This document shows, one piece after another, positions 1 to 9,043 of a stretch of DNA of 64,000 bases. The position numbers and the translations under genes were made by a program. A model generated the notes under the pieces. That model was not told where the DNA came from and searched no databases. It saw only the letters and a list, made by a program, of their open reading frames with translations. The DNA is taken from positions 1,678,501 to 1,742,500 of the forward strand of contig NZ_CP011071.1 of NCBI RefSeq assembly GCF_000963865.1, read 5' to 3'. This stretch comes from Flagellimonas lutaonensis. Its GTDB lineage: Bacteria; Bacteroidota; Bacteroidia; Flavobacteriales; Flavobacteriaceae. The first letter of the stretch is position 1, and every line of letters starts with the position of its first letter.

Positions 1-2571
1 TATACTTTTGTTGTAGCGCAAATCTTGATTGAACCGTACATTGATATCATAGTCTTCGCCATCCTTTTTGTAGACCCCGGCTTTATCGCCAAAAATCGAA
101 CGTCGCAATTGCTGCCCAACCTGCCCAACTGAAACACCGAGTTCACCGGCCTTTTGGCGGTCAACGATGACCTGCATACCCGGCTTGCTTTTGTTTACGT
201 CTATTTTCAGCTCTTCAATGCCAGCGATGTTCTTGCTGTTGATGAAATCTCTCATCCGCTCTGCGGTACTGATTAACGTATCGTAGTTGTTCCCTTCTAT
301 TTCAATGTTTATCGGGTAGCCTGCCGGAGGCCCCACAGCATCTTTTTCCACAGAAATGACCACACCGGGGTACACCCCTTGCAGGGTATCTTGTATTCGC
401 TGTCGCAGTTCTTCTGTATCGAGCCCATTTCTATATTTGAACTCACGCATAGAAAGGGTGATTTTTCCGCGATGGGGCATCTCTGCGGCCGAGCCTCCCT
501 CGGTAAAGGGGTTTTCAGCTCCCTTGCCCACTTGCGAAACACTCGATTCTACCAAGAAATTGTGGCCACCATCGGTATAACGGTCGCTATCGGCAACAGC
601 ATATACCCTTTCTTCAATGGATTTGGTGATTTCGTTTGTCTTTTTGATGTCGGTTCCCTGAGGGTATTCTATATAGACATAAATTTCATTGGGTGTGTTG
701 TCGGGAAAGAATTCCACTTTGGTACGTTGGCTTGCCAACGACATTCCGAAGCCAACAAAGGCAATGATCAATAGCAGGGCGGTCAACCCGAAGAACCAAT
801 AGACATTTTTACCGCGAAGGGCAAATTTAAGCTGCCGTTCGTAAAAGTTCTCGAACTTGACCAAAATGGTCTTTTGAAAGCGCAAGGCCCATTTCTTCAA
901 AAAATATTTATAGATCCAGAAAAGTCCGGCCACCACGATCATCAAGGTGCCCAGACCACGAACAGGGCCACCAAATGCGAAGATAAAGAGACCAAAACCA
1001 CCCAAGATTATGCTGAGTCGGATCAGTTGTTTTTTGGTAAGTTCCTTTTCGCCTATTTCCATAAACTGCGATACCAACATGGAATTCATGAAGATGGCCA
1101 CGAACAGTGAAGAACCCAATACCACTGAAAGGGTGATGGGGAAAAAGATCATAAACTCACCCATAATACCGGGCCACATGCCCAAGGGCACAAAAGCGGC
1201 CACCGTTGTTGCGGTAGAGATGATGATAGGAAAGGCAATCTCACCGATCCCCTTTTTCGTGGCCTCAATACGGGACATGCCCTCTTGTTCCATCAAGCGA
1301 TACACATTTTCCACGACCACCACTCCGTTATCCACCAGCATTCCCAGCCCCATGATAAGTCCGAAGAGAATCATGGTGTTCATGGTAAAGCCCAAGGCTG
1401 ATAAAATCATGAACGACATGAACATTGACATGGGTATGGCAAAGCCCACGAAAAGGGCGTTTCTGAAGCCCAAAAAGAACATCAGTACCGTGACGACCAA
1501 GATAATACCGAAGATAATGTTGTTGACCAAATCATCGACCTGGTTCAGCGTACGGCTAGAGGAATCGTTGGCAATTGTTACCGTCAAGTCTTTCGGAAAA
1601 TAGTTTTCTTGCGATTCCTTGACGATTTCGCGTATTAAATCTGCCGCGATGATGGCATTCTTGCCCGAACGTTTTTTGATATCGAGCATCACTACACTCT
1701 TGCCATGTTCACGTGCATAGGTGGTCTTGTCTTCTTCTTTAAAAGAGACAGAGGCAATGTCTTTTAGGTAGACGGCCCCATTTTCGGATTTGACAACAAA
1801 ATCTTCCAGTTCTGAGGGGTCTTCTATCTCGCCCAAAATACGGATGGTTCTGCGTTGGCCACTGGTGATGAGATTACCGGCCGACATGGTCATGTTGCCA
1901 TTGCTGATGGTTTGTATGATATTGTCAAAGTTGACCTTGGCAGCCATCATCTTGTAAACATCAACGGCCACCTCTACCTCTTTTTCTTGGGCGCCCCGAA
2001 TATCGACCTCTTTGATCTGGGGCAGTTCTTCAATCTCATCTTCAAGGTACTCGGCAAACTCTTTGAGTTTTTCTACCGGATAGTCGCCCGTTAGGTTCAC
2101 GTTCATGATCGGAAACGATTCGGCAAGGTTCAAATCGAAAACATTGGGTTCGACCTTTGCACCATTGAAGATGGGCCAGTCTTCGCCCGCCTTTTCGGCA
2201 TCTACCTCATCTTTCACCTTTTGTTTGGCCGTTTCAACCGCAATATCCTCATCGAACTCCACCACGATCATCGAATAGTCTTCTTGCGAGGTAGAGGTGA
2301 TCTCGACCACATTGCTCACGTTTTTCAACCGGTCTTCCAAAGGGTCGGTAATCAACCGTTCCATATCCTCGGCGGTATTGCCGGGGTATACGGTACTAAC
2401 ATAGATTTTGGTCTCTTCAACCTCTGGAAAATCTTCACGGGGCATCGAAAAATATGATGACAGCCCAATGATCAAGAAAAGCCCGATCATCACATATATG
2501 ACCGATGGGTTGTCAATGGCCCATGACGATGGCCTGAATTCTTTATTCGCGTTCTTTTTTGCCTTATCCAT
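1..2571 (-). CDS. RND efflux transporter permease, 3' end outside the window
   Basis: Inner-membrane proton-driven pump subunit of a tripartite efflux system. The reading frame starts at the ATG at 2571 and is open to the left edge (857 codons seen; the family is usually a little over 1,000). Seen: a first membrane segment at about residues 24-43, a large periplasmic region, then a hydrophobic block with GLGMLVDNGVVVVENV, the RND TM4 signature with its acidic residue. It lies 73 bp downstream of the adaptor gene and is the last gene visible of the tetR-tolC-MFP-RND unit. The family is established; the substrate cannot be told from sequence. HAE1/AcrB-like is more likely than a heavy-metal CzcA type, but this is inference. 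Confidence 0.9.
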   Translation of the reverse strand, partial: MDKAKKNANKEFRPSSWAIDNPSVIYVMIGLFLIIGLSSYFSMPREDFPEVEETKIYVSTVYPGNTAEDMERLITDPLEDRLKNVSNVVEITSTSQEDYSMIVVEFDEDIAVETAKQKVKDEVDAEKAGEDWPIFNGAKVEPNVFDLNLAESFPIMNVNLTGDYPVEKLKEFAEYLEDEIEELPQIKEVDIRGAQEKEVEVAVDVYKMMAAKVNFDNIIQTISNGNMTMSAGNLITSGQRRTIRILGEIEDPSELEDFVVKSENGAVYLKDIASVSFKEEDKTTYAREHGKSVVMLDIKKRSGKNAIIAADLIREIVKESQENYFPKDLTVTIANDSSSRTLNQVDDLVNNIIFGIILVVTVLMFFLGFRNALFVGFAIPMSMFMSFMILSALGFTMNTMILFGLIMGLGMLVDNGVVVVENVYRLMEQEGMSRIEATKKGIGEIAFPIIISTATTVAAFVPLGMWPGIMGEFMIFFPITLSVVLGSSLFVAIFMNSMLVSQFMEIGEKELTKKQLIRLSIILGGFGLFIFAFGGPVRGLGTLMIVVAGLFWIYKYFLKKWALRFQKTILVKFENFYERQLKFALRGKNVYWFFGLTALLLIIAFVGFGMSLASQRTKVEFFPDNTPNEIYVYIEYPQGTDIKKTNEITKSIEERVYAVADSDRYTDGGHNFLVESSVSQVGKGAENPFTEGGSAAEMPHRGKITLSMREFKYRNGLDTEELRQRIQDTLQGVYPGVVISVEKDAVGPPAGYPINIEIEGNNYDTLISTAERMRDFINSKNIAGIEELKIDVNKSKPGMQVIVDRQKAGELGVSVGQVGQQLRRSIFGDKAGVYKKDGEDYDINVRFNQDLRYNKSI

Positions 2572-2644
2572 TTTTAGTCTTTTGACGGTTGACTTTAGTC
2601 TTTGGGGTTGTTGTTTCTTGGGACGTTGTTCTATTGACTATCGA

Positions 2645-3835
2645 CTACTTACCACCGACTGCCACAGGATCTATAACTTTTACTTTTTGACCATTGCGCA
2701 CACTTCTGGCACCTTCTGAAATGACCAAGCTTCCATTGTCAATACCTGCCAACACTTCTAGGTAATCTCCTTGGGTCTTCCCAGTTTCGATGATTACTTT
2801 TTTGGCAACGACTTCCTCAGATGAACTATCTTTTGCTATGACATAGACATACTGCTCACCCGCTGCGTTTTCTGAAACGACACTCTGAGGGATCAATATG
2901 GCCTGTTCGTTGGTGTAATCGTTGATTTTTACCTTGGCAGTCAAGTTGGGCTTTATTTTACTGTCTTTGTTGGGTATCGGTATTTCAACGGAAAAAGATC
3001 TGTTGCTGGGATTGATATAATTGCCCGTTTGCCGGACCTTGGTGGTTACACTGTCGCCCAACACCGGAAAGTATACGTGCACCGATTTGCCGGGGGTAAC
3101 ATTGTTCAAGTGTCTTTCGGGCACTTCAACTTCAATGTACATATCGGAAAGGTTTACAATACGGAATACCTCTGAACCGGGTCCCGGGTTCACCACGGTG
3201 CCCTGGTCTTTGATCACATCGTCGATAATGCCCGAAAAAGGGGCGCGAATCTGTGATTTTGCCAGTTGGCTTTCCAATTGCTTAACGGCGTTCTGCTGCG
3301 CCTCATAATTTGTCTTTGACTGCAAATATTGAATCTCAGACCCAATATTTTGCTCCCACAGGCGCTTTTGGCGCTCAAAGGTTGTCTTGGCGAGTTCGGC
3401 CTGCGTCTTTAGCTGTGCCAGTTGGCTTGAAAGGCCCCCATCGTCAATGGATGCCAATAACTGCCCCTTGGCAACTCTTTGCCCTTCTTGTACATAAATA
3501 CGGTACAGGGTGCCTGGCATTTCGGGGTAGATCAAGACGTTTTGGTCGGTCATTACATCGCCTTGAAGTTCAAGATAGTGTTCAAACTTTTCAGGTTTGG
3601 CCTCAAATACACTGACCAAGGGTAGCTTGGCGTTGTCGTCCAATTCTGAAATGGCTGAATCAAGCAATTGGATCTTTTCTTCCAATGCTTTTTGTTGTGC
3701 CGCTACTTCAGAGCGCTTAGCGCGAATGCTTTCAAGGTCTTTGCTGGCAACCACATCGTCTATGGAGTCACTTTTGTTTCCGCATGAAACCAGAAATAGG
3801 GTGGAGACGATTGTTAGGGAGAGTATTTTTTTCAT
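2645..3835 (-). CDS. RND efflux periplasmic adaptor (MFP/HlyD family) lipoprotein
   Basis: Periplasmic adaptor that links the inner-membrane RND pump to the outer-membrane TolC channel. The 396-residue protein begins with a lipoprotein signal (LFLVSC, Cys18), followed by a helical coiled-coil stretch at about 35-70, a lipoyl/barrel-sandwich half (YPEMPGTLYRIYVQEGQRV), a long alpha hairpin, the second lipoyl half (IRAPFSGIIDDV) and a beta-barrel domain. Its ATG overlaps the stop of the upstream tolC gene by 4 bp (ATGA), so translation is probably coupled. The order tolC-MFP-RND is a normal efflux operon. Substrate unknown. Confidence 0.92.
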   Translation of the reverse strand: MKKILSLTIVSTLFLVSCGNKSDSIDDVVASKDLESIRAKRSEVAAQQKALEEKIQLLDSAISELDDNAKLPLVSVFEAKPEKFEHYLELQGDVMTDQNVLIYPEMPGTLYRIYVQEGQRVAKGQLLASIDDGGLSSQLAQLKTQAELAKTTFERQKRLWEQNIGSEIQYLQSKTNYEAQQNAVKQLESQLAKSQIRAPFSGIIDDVIKDQGTVVNPGPGSEVFRIVNLSDMYIEVEVPERHLNNVTPGKSVHVYFPVLGDSVTTKVRQTGNYINPSNRSFSVEIPIPNKDSKIKPNLTAKVKINDYTNEQAILIPQSVVSENAAGEQYVYVIAKDSSSEEVVAKKVIIETGKTQGDYLEVLAGIDNGSLVISEGARSVRNGQKVKVIDPVAVGGK

Positions 3836-5196
3836 TTTTTGATGGATTGATTTTCTATTTGTTGATTGAGTACGGTTTCAAGTTCGGTTTTGCTGTTGAT
3901 GACATTCACCATCGACTGTAAATATTCTTGTTGTGCGTTGTATAGCTGTGTTTGGGCCTGTCTTAGGTCAAAACTGGAGGCAATGCCCTCGGCATATTTT
4001 ATCTGGTTCTTTTTTTCGATACGTTCGGCCAGTTCTAGATTTTGTTTTGAGGTGGCATATTCTTCAATGGCAAGTATATAGTTGCTCTTCGCACTTTCAA
4101 GTTGAAGGCGAATTCGCTCTTCGGCCTCGGTAAGTTGGGTCTTGGCCTTTTCAAAGGCTATCTTGGCACGTTGGGTGCTCGCGCTTCTCTTCAACGAACT
4201 GAATATGGGAATGCTCAAATCAACGCCGACGGTTGAAAAGCCGAACCAAGGCTGGTCGCGGTCAAAAAAGTTGAAGCGGTCGCTAAACGAAAGCCCACCG
4301 TAATTTACAAACGCATTAAGCGTGGGCAGGGCACGGCTTTTGGCTAGTTTGAGTTCAAAATACCGCTGCTCGTTAAGGTTCTGAACAATTTGGTAATCAA
4401 CGTTGTTTTCAATCTTGAATTCAGTATCCAAGAGACCAAGACTTATTTTTTCTTGTGTCAGGGCATCCAAATTTTCGGTCAATTCGGTTTCGGTCTCGAT
4501 GGGAAGCCCCATCACCAAATTCAACATCTGCAAGGTGATTTTCTCTAACCGCTGGGCATTTTTCAATTGGCTTTCGATTGAAGAGAGGGTAATCTGTAGC
4601 TGGTCTACACTTTCTTCATCACCAAGACCGTTTTCATAGATTTTTTTGGTCTCGAATAGGTTTTTACTGAGCGTCTCTTTGTTCTTTTCAAGAATGGCGA
4701 CACTCTCTTGTGCCAAAAGCACATTGCCATAAGCCTCGATCACCGCCTTTCTGACATCGAGATCGGTCTTCTCTTTATTGTTCTGGCTATAATCTAGAAA
4801 TGCCTTTGTTGCCTGTACCCCGACGATGTAAGAGCCGTCAAAAATTTGTTGTGTCAAGGTGGCCGTGGCGGTGATCTGTTGCGGTTGGCCGAAAACCACC
4901 TCGACAAAGGTGCCTGGCTCACCACCTGCTATTTCGCCGGGCAGCTGCACTACCTGTTGCTTCAATCGGTTCTGGTAGCCTACCGAACCGTTGATCTGTG
5001 GCAGCCCCGTGGCGATGGTTTCCCATTTTTGCTTTTGTGCATCGACCAGATCACGCTCCGCATTGACGGCACTGTAGTTGTTTTCGAGTGCGTGGGCAAT
5101 GGCCTCCTCTAGGCTAAAACGGTACTGCTCTTCTTGGGCGTGTACCGATGACCACCATGTGCTTGACAGTACTATTACAAGTATGATAGTTCGCAT
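3832..5196 (-). CDS. TolC-family outer-membrane efflux protein
   Basis: Outer-membrane channel subunit of the tripartite pump. It has 454 residues: a Sec signal peptide ending near VHAQ (residue 21), then two repeats of long amphipathic helices rich in Glu, Gln and Lys, as in TolC. It starts directly after the stop of the TetR gene (5197), so the repressor and the pump are co-transcribed from the promoter near 5811. It overlaps the adaptor gene by 4 bp. A second, unrelated TolC gene lies at 40176 in this window. Confidence 0.92.
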   Translation of the reverse strand: MRTIILVIVLSSTWWSSVHAQEEQYRFSLEEAIAHALENNYSAVNAERDLVDAQKQKWETIATGLPQINGSVGYQNRLKQQVVQLPGEIAGGEPGTFVEVVFGQPQQITATATLTQQIFDGSYIVGVQATKAFLDYSQNNKEKTDLDVRKAVIEAYGNVLLAQESVAILEKNKETLSKNLFETKKIYENGLGDEESVDQLQITLSSIESQLKNAQRLEKITLQMLNLVMGLPIETETELTENLDALTQEKISLGLLDTEFKIENNVDYQIVQNLNEQRYFELKLAKSRALPTLNAFVNYGGLSFSDRFNFFDRDQPWFGFSTVGVDLSIPIFSSLKRSASTQRAKIAFEKAKTQLTEAEERIRLQLESAKSNYILAIEEYATSKQNLELAERIEKKNQIKYAEGIASSFDLRQAQTQLYNAQQEYLQSMVNVINSKTELETVLNQQIENQSIKK

Positions 5197-5802
5197 TTAT
5201 TTTTGGTTTGAATTGATGATTGAATTGAGTATGTTTCTGCCCTTTGGGGTAACGATGCCCCTCAGGTGGTATTCCAGATAATTGTCCATCAAGTATTGCA
5301 TAGAGAATTTTTCTTGGGGAAACAGTTCATTGTCTTTTAGGCTCAAGACACCTGAAAAATAGATGCGGGCCACAAATTCGACATCGAGATTGCTTCGATA
5401 GATGCCCTGCTCGATACCAGTGTATATGTTGTTGACCACACAATGCTGCATTACCTCGTACTGCTTGCGCTTCAGACCTTCAAAAATTTTCGGGTAATAC
5501 TTCTGCAGTTGGTACTGGGGCGAGGCCTTCTCGTTCTTCAGTTGCAACATGACAAACTTCTTGATCTCGTAAAGCTCTTCAATGGGGTTCTTATGCAGTG
5601 AGCATATATGGTCAATGCCACACGATATGTGCTCGAATATGTGCATAGTAGTGGCCTCGACCAACTTGGTCTTGTTCTCGAAATGCGAATAGATGGTCTT
5701 TTTGGAAATGCCCATTTCATGGGCCAGATCATCCATGGTAACACTCTTGAACCCGAGGTTCAGAAACAATTCAGTGGCTTTGTGTAAAATTTTTTCTTTC
5801 AT
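5197..5802 (-). CDS. TetR/AcrR-family transcriptional regulator
   Basis: Likely local repressor of the efflux operon that follows it. I choose the ATG at 5802 (MKEKILHKATELFL), giving 201 residues. An upstream ATG at 5853 lies inside the operator palindrome and upstream of the -7 box, so it would not be transcribed from that promoter. The N-terminal helix-turn-helix (VTMDDLAHEMGISKKTIYSH) is classical TetR; the C-terminal ligand domain is divergent, as usual. The stop is adjacent to the tolC start, so repressor and pump form one operon and the regulator probably controls itself. Ligand unknown. Confidence 0.93.
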   Translation of the reverse strand: MKEKILHKATELFLNLGFKSVTMDDLAHEMGISKKTIYSHFENKTKLVEATTMHIFEHISCGIDHICSLHKNPIEELYEIKKFVMLQLKNEKASPQYQLQKYYPKIFEGLKRKQYEVMQHCVVNNIYTGIEQGIYRSNLDVEFVARIYFSGVLSLKDNELFPQEKFSMQYLMDNYLEYHLRGIVTPKGRNILNSIINSNQK

Positions 5803-5810
5803 TGGAGCGC

Positions 5811-5853
5811 CAAAAATACTGTTGGAAACTTTAAAAACCACAAAAGTTTCCAA
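5811..5853 (-). promoter_or_regulatory. TetR operator palindrome and promoter of the efflux operon
   Basis: A perfect 11-bp inverted repeat, TTGGAAACTTT (5822-5832) and AAAGTTTCCAA (5843-5853) with a 10-bp spacer, lies directly upstream of a TATTTTTG -7 box (5811-5818, minus strand). The ATG follows the box after 8 bp, so the mRNA would be nearly leaderless. The palindrome fills the space between the -33 and -7 elements, a position where a bound TetR protein would block RNA polymerase. That TetR proteins bind such sites is known; that this one does is inference. Confidence 0.7.
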
Positions 5854-5938
5854 AGTTTTACATTTTTTTAACGCAGATCACCTTTTTTTGGTTTATCACC
5901 GAAGCGCCGCAAAAATAGTATGTGCCTTGACCGCATCA

Positions 5939-5971
5939 GGGGCTTTTTACCATCGCTGTTGTAAAAGCCCC
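5939..5971. terminator. GC-rich hairpin between the sigma-factor unit and tetR
   Basis: An inverted repeat, GGGGCTTTTTAC and GTAAAAGCCCC, with a 10-base loop and one bulged T. There is no clear T-tract on either side, so it is at best a weak or factor-assisted terminator for the membrane-protein gene that ends at 5998. It could also be a structural repeat. Confidence 0.4.
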
Positions 5972-5997
5972 TAAAGGGCGCGTGCCGTTTATGGGGC

Positions 5998-6423
5998 CTA
6001 CTGGTCTTGTCCTTCATTTTTATTGGTTCTTTCTACATAGGCCTTGTAGGCTTTCTGACCTTCCTCTTTCCAGAACTCATCGTACAGTTTCCATTCAGAA
6101 AAGTCCCTCCTTAACTGTCCGCACCTTTCTTTGTGCAGATGTCTTTTTGTTTTTTTGCCTCTACTGCTTTTGCCGGGCCCACCTGTTCCGAAGCCAAAGA
6201 ATATTTTGGCCAGTAAGAGCAGACCGACAGCTTGCCAGTAGGTAAGAGTGCTGAGGCCGAAGAGCTCTGGCATCAACCAGTTCCATAACCACATGACCAC
6301 ATAGCCTATCAATAGGGCGAACAATAGGGCCATAATGATCATGAAGAAGACTTTAAAGGCCGATGTCACATAGTACTTGACTCTGTGCGCTACTCTTTTT
6401 TCGATGTGGTTTCTAGTTTCCAT
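5998..6423 (-). CDS. Small two-TM membrane protein downstream of ECF sigma factor
   Basis: A 141-residue protein I do not recognise by name. Seen: a basic N-terminus, two hydrophobic segments (about residues 25-50 and 58-78), a Gly/Lys-rich linker (GTGGPGKSSRGKKTKRH) and a charged cytoplasmic-type tail. It starts 17 bp after the stop of the sigma factor gene and is surely co-transcribed. The position suggests a sigma-associated membrane partner, perhaps a small anti-sigma-like protein, but it has no recognisable anti-sigma domain, so this is only context-based. Confidence 0.8.
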   Translation of the reverse strand: METRNHIEKRVAHRVKYYVTSAFKVFFMIIMALLFALLIGYVVMWLWNWLMPELFGLSTLTYWQAVGLLLLAKIFFGFGTGGPGKSSRGKKTKRHLHKERCGQLRRDFSEWKLYDEFWKEEGQKAYKAYVERTNKNEGQDQ

Positions 6424-6440
6424 GTTTCTTTTTTTTTAGT

Positions 6441-6974
6441 TTATATCGTTGTTTCGTTTTCGAGATTTTTCAGCAATAGTGACAAGGCACGGTGTCTTCG
6501 TGACATCAGCGTGCCTTGCGGAATACCGGTCTCTTCGGCGATTTCCCTATAGGTATATCCTTCGAAATCGACTGCCAAAATGATATCCCTGTACACGGGT
6601 TTTAGCGACATGACGGCCTGTTTCAGGTGCTCGGTCAAATGTTCGGGATATTCCGTTTCTGACGTACCGTAAAAGAGCTCCGCAAAGTCTGTCCACACCT
6701 GCTCAAGGGCCTTTTCGTCATATAATCTTTCTTTTTTGGTGCGCATCAGGTCTATTATTTTGTTACGGATTGATTGATAGACAAACCCGGCAATGTTGTC
6801 GATGGGCGAAGCATTGGTTCTTGAGAACAGTTTCAAGGCCACTTCTTGCACCACATCTTCTGCATCGCTTTCTACGGTGCTGTTGATCTTTGACTGAACA
6901 TATCCTTTGAGCGATTGGTACTCATCCGCAAAGAAATCGGTCAGTTTTTTATGGTTTTCTTGATCCGTGGTCAT
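6441..6974 (-). CDS. ECF-type RNA polymerase sigma factor
   Basis: Alternative sigma factor of 177 residues. Region 2 is seen at about residues 14-85 (DAEDVVQEVALKLF, followed by the -10 reading helix with FVYQSIRNKIIDLMR). Region 4 is near the C-terminus (LKPVYRDIILAVDFEGYTYR, then EIAEETGIPQGTLMSRRHRA, a clear helix-turn-helix). It heads a two-gene unit with the small membrane protein at 5998. What it senses and which promoters it reads cannot be told from the window. Confidence 0.9.
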   Translation of the reverse strand: MTTDQENHKKLTDFFADEYQSLKGYVQSKINSTVESDAEDVVQEVALKLFSRTNASPIDNIAGFVYQSIRNKIIDLMRTKKERLYDEKALEQVWTDFAELFYGTSETEYPEHLTEHLKQAVMSLKPVYRDIILAVDFEGYTYREIAEETGIPQGTLMSRRHRALSLLLKNLENETTI

Positions 6975-7125
6975 TTGACAGCTTTTGGCCGGCCTTCATA
7001 TACAAAGACGATGGTTTTTGAAACCATTGCATTTCTGGGCATAATTATTGGTGGGCCTAAGGGCTTTTGCGTTACAGTGACAGCGCAAAATAATAGCGGG
7101 TAAAGAGTTTATAGTTTTTTCAGTG

Positions 7126-7133
7126 TATTTTTG
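7126..7133 (+). promoter_or_regulatory. -7 box (TATTTTTG) of the GGPP synthase gene
   Basis: Exact match to the Bacteroidota -7 consensus TAnnTTTG, 7 bp before the ATG at 7141. It decides the start: an upstream in-frame GTG at 7123 would lie before the transcription start. An inverted repeat TTTTGCG (7065-7071) and CGCAAAA (7084-7090) lies upstream. Confidence 0.65.
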
Positions 7134-7140
7134 GCAGACG

Positions 7141-8121
7141 ATGAAAATGCACACCCTAGACCATTACCGAACCGTTTTCACGGCCTATCTTGAAGCCCAT
7201 GCCAAGGTCAAGAAGCCGCAAAACCTGTATCGTCCGATTGCCTATATTTTGGGTCTGGGCGGAAAGCGGCTGCGGCCTGTTTTGACCTTAATGGGCTGCG
7301 ACCTTTTTGGCGGTGACCACAACCATGCGTTGCCGGCTGCCATGGCTGTTGAGGTATTCCATAACTTTTCGTTGGTGCACGATGATATTATGGACGATGC
7401 CCCCTTGCGACGGGGCCAGCCCACGGTGCACGAAAAATGGAACATCAATACCGGTATACTTTCGGGCGATGCCATGCTCATCAACGCCTATCAATTTCTT
7501 GAAGGTTATAAAAGTCCGGTTTTTAACCAGTTGCTCGGGTTGTTTTCCAAGACCGCCATGGAGGTCTGCGAGGGGCAGCAATACGATATTGATTTTGAGA
7601 CGAGAAACGATGTAACCGTTGCCGAGTACCTCACCATGATCGAATACAAAACGGCGGTTCTGATAGCGGCAGCCCTAAAAATGGGGGCCATCGTGGCAGG
7701 TGCGCAAAAGAAAGACCAAGACCTGATCTATGAGTTTGGCCGCAACCTCGGTATTGCCTTTCAATTACAAGATGATTTTTTGGATGCTTTTGGCGACCCC
7801 AAAACATTTGGCAAACAAGTGGGGGGCGATATCATCGAGAACAAAAAAACGTTTCTGTACCTAAAAGCCCTCGAACAATCTGTTGAGGCCGACAGAAAAA
7901 CGTTGACCGGTCTCTTCGCTCACCAAGCCCATGACCCTGCCTCAAAAATTGAGGCCGTAAAAGAAATTTTCAAAAAAAGTGGGGCAATGGAGGCCACCGA
8001 TAAAGAAATTGAAGAATACACCCAGAGGGCTTTTGACGCGTTGGATAGGATTACCGCAGAGAAAGCTGATAAAAAGGTTTTCGAGGATTTTGGAAGAAAT
8101 TTGATGCAGCGTACGTTTTAG
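7141..8121 (+). CDS. Polyprenyl synthetase, probable geranylgeranyl diphosphate synthase
   Basis: Condenses isopentenyl diphosphate onto an allylic primer, probably to C20 GGPP for carotenoids and quinones. The 326 residues from the ATG at 7141 contain both Asp-rich motifs: DDIMD in LVHDDIMDDAPLRRG and DDFLD in QLQDDFLDAFGD. The fifth residue before the first motif is Phe and the fourth is Ser, a pattern known for type-I GGPP synthases, so C20 is favoured over C15 (inference). A lycopene cyclase is encoded 0.9 kb away on the other strand. Its stop overlaps the end of the convergent lipoprotein gene by 4 bp. Confidence 0.9.
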   Translation: MKMHTLDHYRTVFTAYLEAHAKVKKPQNLYRPIAYILGLGGKRLRPVLTLMGCDLFGGDHNHALPAAMAVEVFHNFSLVHDDIMDDAPLRRGQPTVHEKWNINTGILSGDAMLINAYQFLEGYKSPVFNQLLGLFSKTAMEVCEGQQYDIDFETRNDVTVAEYLTMIEYKTAVLIAAALKMGAIVAGAQKKDQDLIYEFGRNLGIAFQLQDDFLDAFGDPKTFGKQVGGDIIENKKTFLYLKALEQSVEADRKTLTGLFAHQAHDPASKIEAVKEIFKKSGAMEATDKEIEEYTQRAFDALDRITAEKADKKVFEDFGRNLMQRTF

Positions 8122-8996
8122 TCGTTGGTGATGCTCAGCGAAAAATTATCAACGTAGATTTCAAGGTCCTCAGCATTGGGGTTGGCAGTTGCCCCGATCT
8201 GAACACGTTCGTAAGCCACAGGCTCTTGAAGTTCAAAATTAATTCCGTTCTCCGCAAACACCTGTTTGAAAATTTCTGCATTGGGCAAGTTCTTTGCCGT
8301 TTCAGAAAGTGCTTGTTGGCCGTTGATGAACAATTGGTTCGTACCATTGTCATTGGGTGAAAGCTGCATCTGCCAACGTACCGTTACCCACTCTTTTCGC
8401 GGAAAAGGAAAAGTGATTTGTGCCAAAGTTGAACCGGCTATCTTACCACGTTCAATCGAAAGGTAATCATTGCCGCCCGACATTACCAACCGCACCCCTG
8501 GGCATTTGTTGTCGCCGTCAATTGAGGCGTCGGCCTCCACCGATGGGTCCCAACAAGAGCAGCATTCGAGATCGATTAAAAAAAGGTTTTCGATGTTGGT
8601 ATCTGAATCAATATAAAAGTCTGCTTCAATGATTACCGTACTGTTTTCGGGTGCAGTGAACCCACCTTTTTCGATATCGGCTTTAGAAAGTATCCCGTCT
8701 GATTTTCTTGATTGTATGTGCAATGATTGATATCCCCCACTGGCTTGTACCATAGAAATATCGAGGGAATTCTGTGCTGCGTTCGGACTGATGATCTGTG
8801 TTGTGGTCCAGCGGGAATTGTCTGAGGGGAAAAGCTCCTGAAAATCATCGTTATCGGTCTCGAAGCCGTCTTGAAACTCAAAATTGATTTTAGTATCGTC
8901 AATTTCTGGTGCCGATTCTGTATCAGTGCATGAGAACTGTGCAACCAACAGCAACAAAAGAAATGGGTCTCGAATGTTTATTTTGCAAAAAGCCAT
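8118..8996 (-). CDS. Secreted lipoprotein, possible ConA-like jelly-roll domain
   Basis: A 292-residue protein with a lipoprotein signal (LLLLVAQFSC, Cys about 23). The mature part is rich in beta-strand patterns such as WVTVRWQMQLSPNDNGTNQL and ends with LEIYVDNFSLSI, which recalls concanavalin/LamG or polysaccharide-lyase-like sandwich folds. No catalytic motif was recognised, so function is unknown. A short Cys-rich piece (ECCSCWDPSVEADAS) sits mid-protein. It lies between the GGPP synthase and lycopene cyclase genes, but nothing links it to isoprenoids. Confidence 0.8.
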   Translation of the reverse strand: MAFCKINIRDPFLLLLLVAQFSCTDTESAPEIDDTKINFEFQDGFETDNDDFQELFPSDNSRWTTTQIISPNAAQNSLDISMVQASGGYQSLHIQSRKSDGILSKADIEKGGFTAPENSTVIIEADFYIDSDTNIENLFLIDLECCSCWDPSVEADASIDGDNKCPGVRLVMSGGNDYLSIERGKIAGSTLAQITFPFPRKEWVTVRWQMQLSPNDNGTNQLFINGQQALSETAKNLPNAEIFKQVFAENGINFELQEPVAYERVQIGATANPNAEDLEIYVDNFSLSITND

Positions 8997-9043
8997 CCCA
9001 ATTACAACGAAATGACCCGTTTAAAATTGTTGAGGGCTAGGTG

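Noticed and set aside
947-1603. Plus-strand ORF of 218 residues opposite the first RND gene
   Set aside because: Composition is low-complexity Pro/Lys/Ile typical of the reverse strand of a membrane protein gene. The minus strand encodes an unmistakable RND pump there.
7065-7090. TTTTGCG / CGCAAAA inverted repeat upstream of GGPP synthase as an operator
   Set aside because: Arms are short and no regulator gene is linked; noted only in the promoter entry.
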